From positions 1 to 7,924 of the forward strand of contig JANNGZ010000455.1 in NCBI GenBank assembly GCA_031404155.1: 7,924 bases of DNA. Reading direction: 5' to 3'. This DNA comes from JANNGZ01 sp031404155. GTDB taxonomy: Bacteria; Pseudomonadota; Gammaproteobacteria; Burkholderiales; Burkholderiaceae_C. The position numbers and the translations under genes are program-made. Under the pieces are notes generated by a model. That model was given only the letters and a program-made list of their open reading frames with translations, did not search any database and was not told where the DNA came from. This document shows positions 6,261 through 7,924 of the stretch, piece by piece. The stretch's first letter is position 1; each line of letters opens with the position of its first letter.

Positions 6261-7277
6261 ATGAAGATCGGATTCATCGGCCTCGGCATCATGGGCGCGC
6301 CCATGGCCTTGCACCTCGTCAACGCCGGCCACCAGCTGTATGTCAACACCGCCGGCAAGTTGCCGGCGAGCATTTCTGCATCGACCGCGCAGCCTTGCGC
6401 CAGCGCTGCCGAAGTGACGGGCAACGCGGACATCATCTTCATGATGGTGCCGGACACACCCGATGTGGAGGCTGTTCTGTTCGGCGCCAACGGCATCGCC
6501 AATGGCCTGAAGGCGGGCGGCGCGCGCAAGATCATCGTCGACATGAGTTCGATCTCGCCGATGGCCACGAAGACCTTCGCGGCGAAGATCAACGCACTCG
6601 GTGCCGACTACATCGACGCACCGGTCTCAGGCGGCGAAGTCGGCGCGAAGGCCGCGTCGTTGACCATCATGTGCGGTGGCGATCCGGTGGTATTCGAGGG
6701 TGTGCTGCCGCTGCTCGAAAAGATGGGCAAGAACATCACGCTGGTCGGCGGCAACGGCGATGGCCAGACCACCAAGGTCGCGAACCAGATCATCGTCGCG
6801 CTGAACATTGCGGCGGTCGGCGAAGCGCTGCTCTTCGCCAGCAAGGCTGGCGCTGATCCGGCGAAGGTCCGGCAGGCGCTGATGGGTGGCTTCGCATCGA
6901 GCCGCATCCTCGAAGTGCACGGCGAGCGCATGATCAAGCGCACCTTCGAACCGGGCTTCCGCATCCGGCTGCACCAGAAGGACCTGGGCCTCGCACTGCA
7001 AGGGGCGCGCGAACTGGGCCTGTCGCTGCCGCAGACCGCCAACGCCGCGCAACTGATGCAGGCGTGCGCAGCGAACGGCATGGCCGATCTGGACCACTCG
7101 GCGCTCGTGAAGGCGTTGGAGCTGATGGGCAATCATAAAGTGGCCAAGGGCAGACCGTGGGCACCGACCGCCGAGCACTGTTGCGCTCGATGTTCGACGC
7201 CGCCATCGCGGCAGCGCAGCCCGCGTTGTGCTTGCCGCCGCATCTGCCGCCGCAACCGTTGGGGCGAACCATCGTGA
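6261..7277 (+). CDS. garR: 2-hydroxy-3-oxopropionate (tartronate semialdehyde) reductase with aberrant 41-residue C-terminal extension
   Basis: GarR reduces tartronate semialdehyde to D-glycerate with NAD(P)H in the cytoplasm. It belongs to the beta-hydroxyacid dehydrogenase family. The N-terminal Rossmann motif is G7-L-G9-I-M-G12. The substrate-binding block is 'DAPVSGGEVGAKAASLTIMCGG' without gaps (D119-A-P-V-S123-G-G). The catalytic Lys is K172 with N175 in TKVANQIIVALNIAA, and K240-D241 lie in 'RLHQKDLGLAL'. ATG 6261 follows a good ribosome site, AAAGGA at 6249-6254. An earlier in-frame GTG at 6186 lies inside the hairpin region and is rejected. Family members are about 295 residues and end soon after '(D)HSALVKALELM'. 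Here residues 1-297 are normal, but the codon at 7152-7154 is AGA and the frame continues to TGA at 7275-7277. The extra 41 residues are Cys/Arg-rich, unlike the family, and are just the shadow of the kinase gene they overlap. A TGA-to-AGA change would explain this. The enzyme body looks functional. Confidence 0.9.
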   Translation: MKIGFIGLGIMGAPMALHLVNAGHQLYVNTAGKLPASISASTAQPCASAAEVTGNADIIFMMVPDTPDVEAVLFGANGIANGLKAGGARKIIVDMSSISPMATKTFAAKINALGADYIDAPVSGGEVGAKAASLTIMCGGDPVVFEGVLPLLEKMGKNITLVGGNGDGQTTKVANQIIVALNIAAVGEALLFASKAGADPAKVRQALMGGFASSRILEVHGERMIKRTFEPGFRIRLHQKDLGLALQGARELGLSLPQTANAAQLMQACAANGMADLDHSALVKALELMGNHKVAKGRPWAPTAEHCCARCSTPPSRQRSPRCACRRICRRNRWGEPS

Positions 7278-7924
7278 TCGGTGCGGGCAAGGCGTCGGCT
7301 GCCATGGCGCGCGCGCTCGAAGACCATTGGCCAGGCCCGCTCGAAGGCCTGGTCGTGACCCGCTATGGCTACGAGGTTCCCTGCGAGCGCATCGAGATCG
7401 TGCAAGCCGCACACCCTGTCCCCGACGCGGCTGGGCAGCGCGCCGCCGAACGCATCCTGGACAAGGTCAGCGGCCTTTCTGCAGACGACCTGGTGATCGC
7501 ACTGATCTCGGGCGGTGGCTCGTCGCTGCTGGTCGCGCCTGGGGCCGGGCTGACGCTTGCCGACAAGCAGGCCGTCAACAAGGGCTTGCTCGCCAGCGGC
7601 GCGACGATCTCCGAGATGAATTGCGTGCGCCGTCACCTGTCGGCCATCAAGGGAGGCCGACTCGCTGCCGCTTGCCATCCGGCGAGGCTGGTCACGCTGT
7701 TGATCTCCGACGTTCCAGGCGACGACCCCACAGCCATCGCGTCGGGACCGACGGTCGCCGATCCGACCACGTGTGCCGACGCGCTCGCGATCCTGGCGCG
7801 CTACCGGATCAACGTGCCTGCCGCGGTCCATGTGCTGCTGGAAAGCGGCGCAGGCGAGACCGTCAAGCCGGGCGAGGTTGTTTGCCAAGGATTTGGGCTA
7901 TTCGTTTGCGGTATTTTTTTTGAA
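7157..7924 (+). CDS. ttuD: Glycerate 2-kinase, class II (DUF4147/MOFRL family), 5' part
   Basis: This enzyme phosphorylates D-glycerate with ATP to 2-phosphoglycerate, sending the glucarate C3 unit into lower glycolysis. The visible 256 codons cover most of the N-terminal DUF4147 domain. They show 'IVIGAGKASAAMARALE' with conserved K45, 'AAHPVPDAAGQRAAERIL', the glycine loop S118-GGG-SS, 'NCVRRHLSAIKGGRLA', and 'ISDVPGDDPTAIASGPTVADP' (D185 onward). Full-length members are about 420-430 residues, so the C-terminal MOFRL part is outside the window. GTG 7157 is preferred over ATG 7190 because 'TDRRALLRSMFDAAI' is typical of the family N-terminus and AAGGG (7146-7150) sits six bases upstream. 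As read, it overlaps garR by 121 bases in another frame. With the presumed original garR stop the gap would be two bases, which suggests translational coupling. Family similarity ends at about residue 240 (ETVKPGE). The last 16 codons are AT-rich and do not fit, so the sequence there is suspect. Confidence 0.9.
   Translation, partial: MGTDRRALLRSMFDAAIAAAQPALCLPPHLPPQPLGRTIVIGAGKASAAMARALEDHWPGPLEGLVVTRYGYEVPCERIEIVQAAHPVPDAAGQRAAERILDKVSGLSADDLVIALISGGGSSLLVAPGAGLTLADKQAVNKGLLASGATISEMNCVRRHLSAIKGGRLAAACHPARLVTLLISDVPGDDPTAIASGPTVADPTTCADALAILARYRINVPAAVHVLLESGAGETVKPGEVVCQGFGLFVCGIFFE

Noticed and set aside
7228..7923. Plus-strand open frame overlapping the glycerate kinase in another frame
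   Set aside because: Arg/Pro/Gly-rich and without domains. The frame from GTG 7157 gives the clear kinase motifs.
1..7924. CRISPR arrays, tRNA genes, insertion sequences, att sites and toxin-antitoxin pairs
   Set aside because: No regularly spaced repeats, no cloverleaf-like segments, no transposase motifs or terminal inverted repeats with target duplications were seen on either strand.

Overview
The window is a compact, plus-strand catabolic gene cluster of high G+C content (roughly two thirds by eye). It most resembles a betaproteobacterium of the order Burkholderiales (Comamonadaceae-like). The reasons are Bug/TctC-type periplasmic solute receptors without membrane partners, catabolic genes interleaved with those receptors, strong GC3 bias, and TGA as the stop codon of every gene. 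No phylogenetic test was possible, so the taxonomy is an inference.

Layout, left to right: the 3' end of a Bug receptor (to 161); gudD, glucarate dehydratase (264-1598); an alpha-ketoglutarate-semialdehyde-type aldehyde dehydrogenase broken by an in-frame amber codon (1646-3085, TAG at 1859-1861); a 44-codon fossil of a second Bug receptor that keeps only the signal peptide/N-terminus and the last ~10 residues (3191-3325); an intact third Bug receptor (3351-4307); a D-isomer 2-hydroxyacid dehydrogenase (4366-5331); an HpcH/HpaI aldolase (5366-6157); garR, tartronate semialdehyde reductase (6261-7277, apparently with a lost stop); and the 5' part of a class-II glycerate 2-kinase (7157 to the window end). 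Everything is co-directional with gaps of about 25-105 bases, so the set reads as one operon or a few closely spaced transcripts. No regulator gene, tRNA, rRNA, IS element or CRISPR array is visible, and no stretch over 300 bases lacks a gene.

How the genes work together: GudD dehydrates D-glucarate to 5-keto-4-deoxyglucarate. The aldolase would cleave this to pyruvate and tartronate semialdehyde, GarR reduces the semialdehyde to D-glycerate, and glycerate kinase makes 2-phosphoglycerate. The hydroxyacid dehydrogenase could feed hydroxypyruvate or glyoxylate into the same pool. The Bug receptors probably bind the aldarate or a related carboxylate. The aldehyde dehydrogenase belongs to the alternative glucarate route (via 2,5-dioxovalerate to 2-oxoglutarate), and that is the enzyme that is broken.

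The unusual part of the window is a set of lesions in an otherwise ordinary pathway: an amber codon in the dehydrogenase, an internally deleted receptor, a garR frame that runs 41 codons past its expected end into the kinase gene, and an abrupt drop in G+C plus loss of family resemblance in the last ~48 bases. Some may be genuine decay. Some, especially the last, may be sequencing or assembly artefacts. I see no convincing new biological system here.
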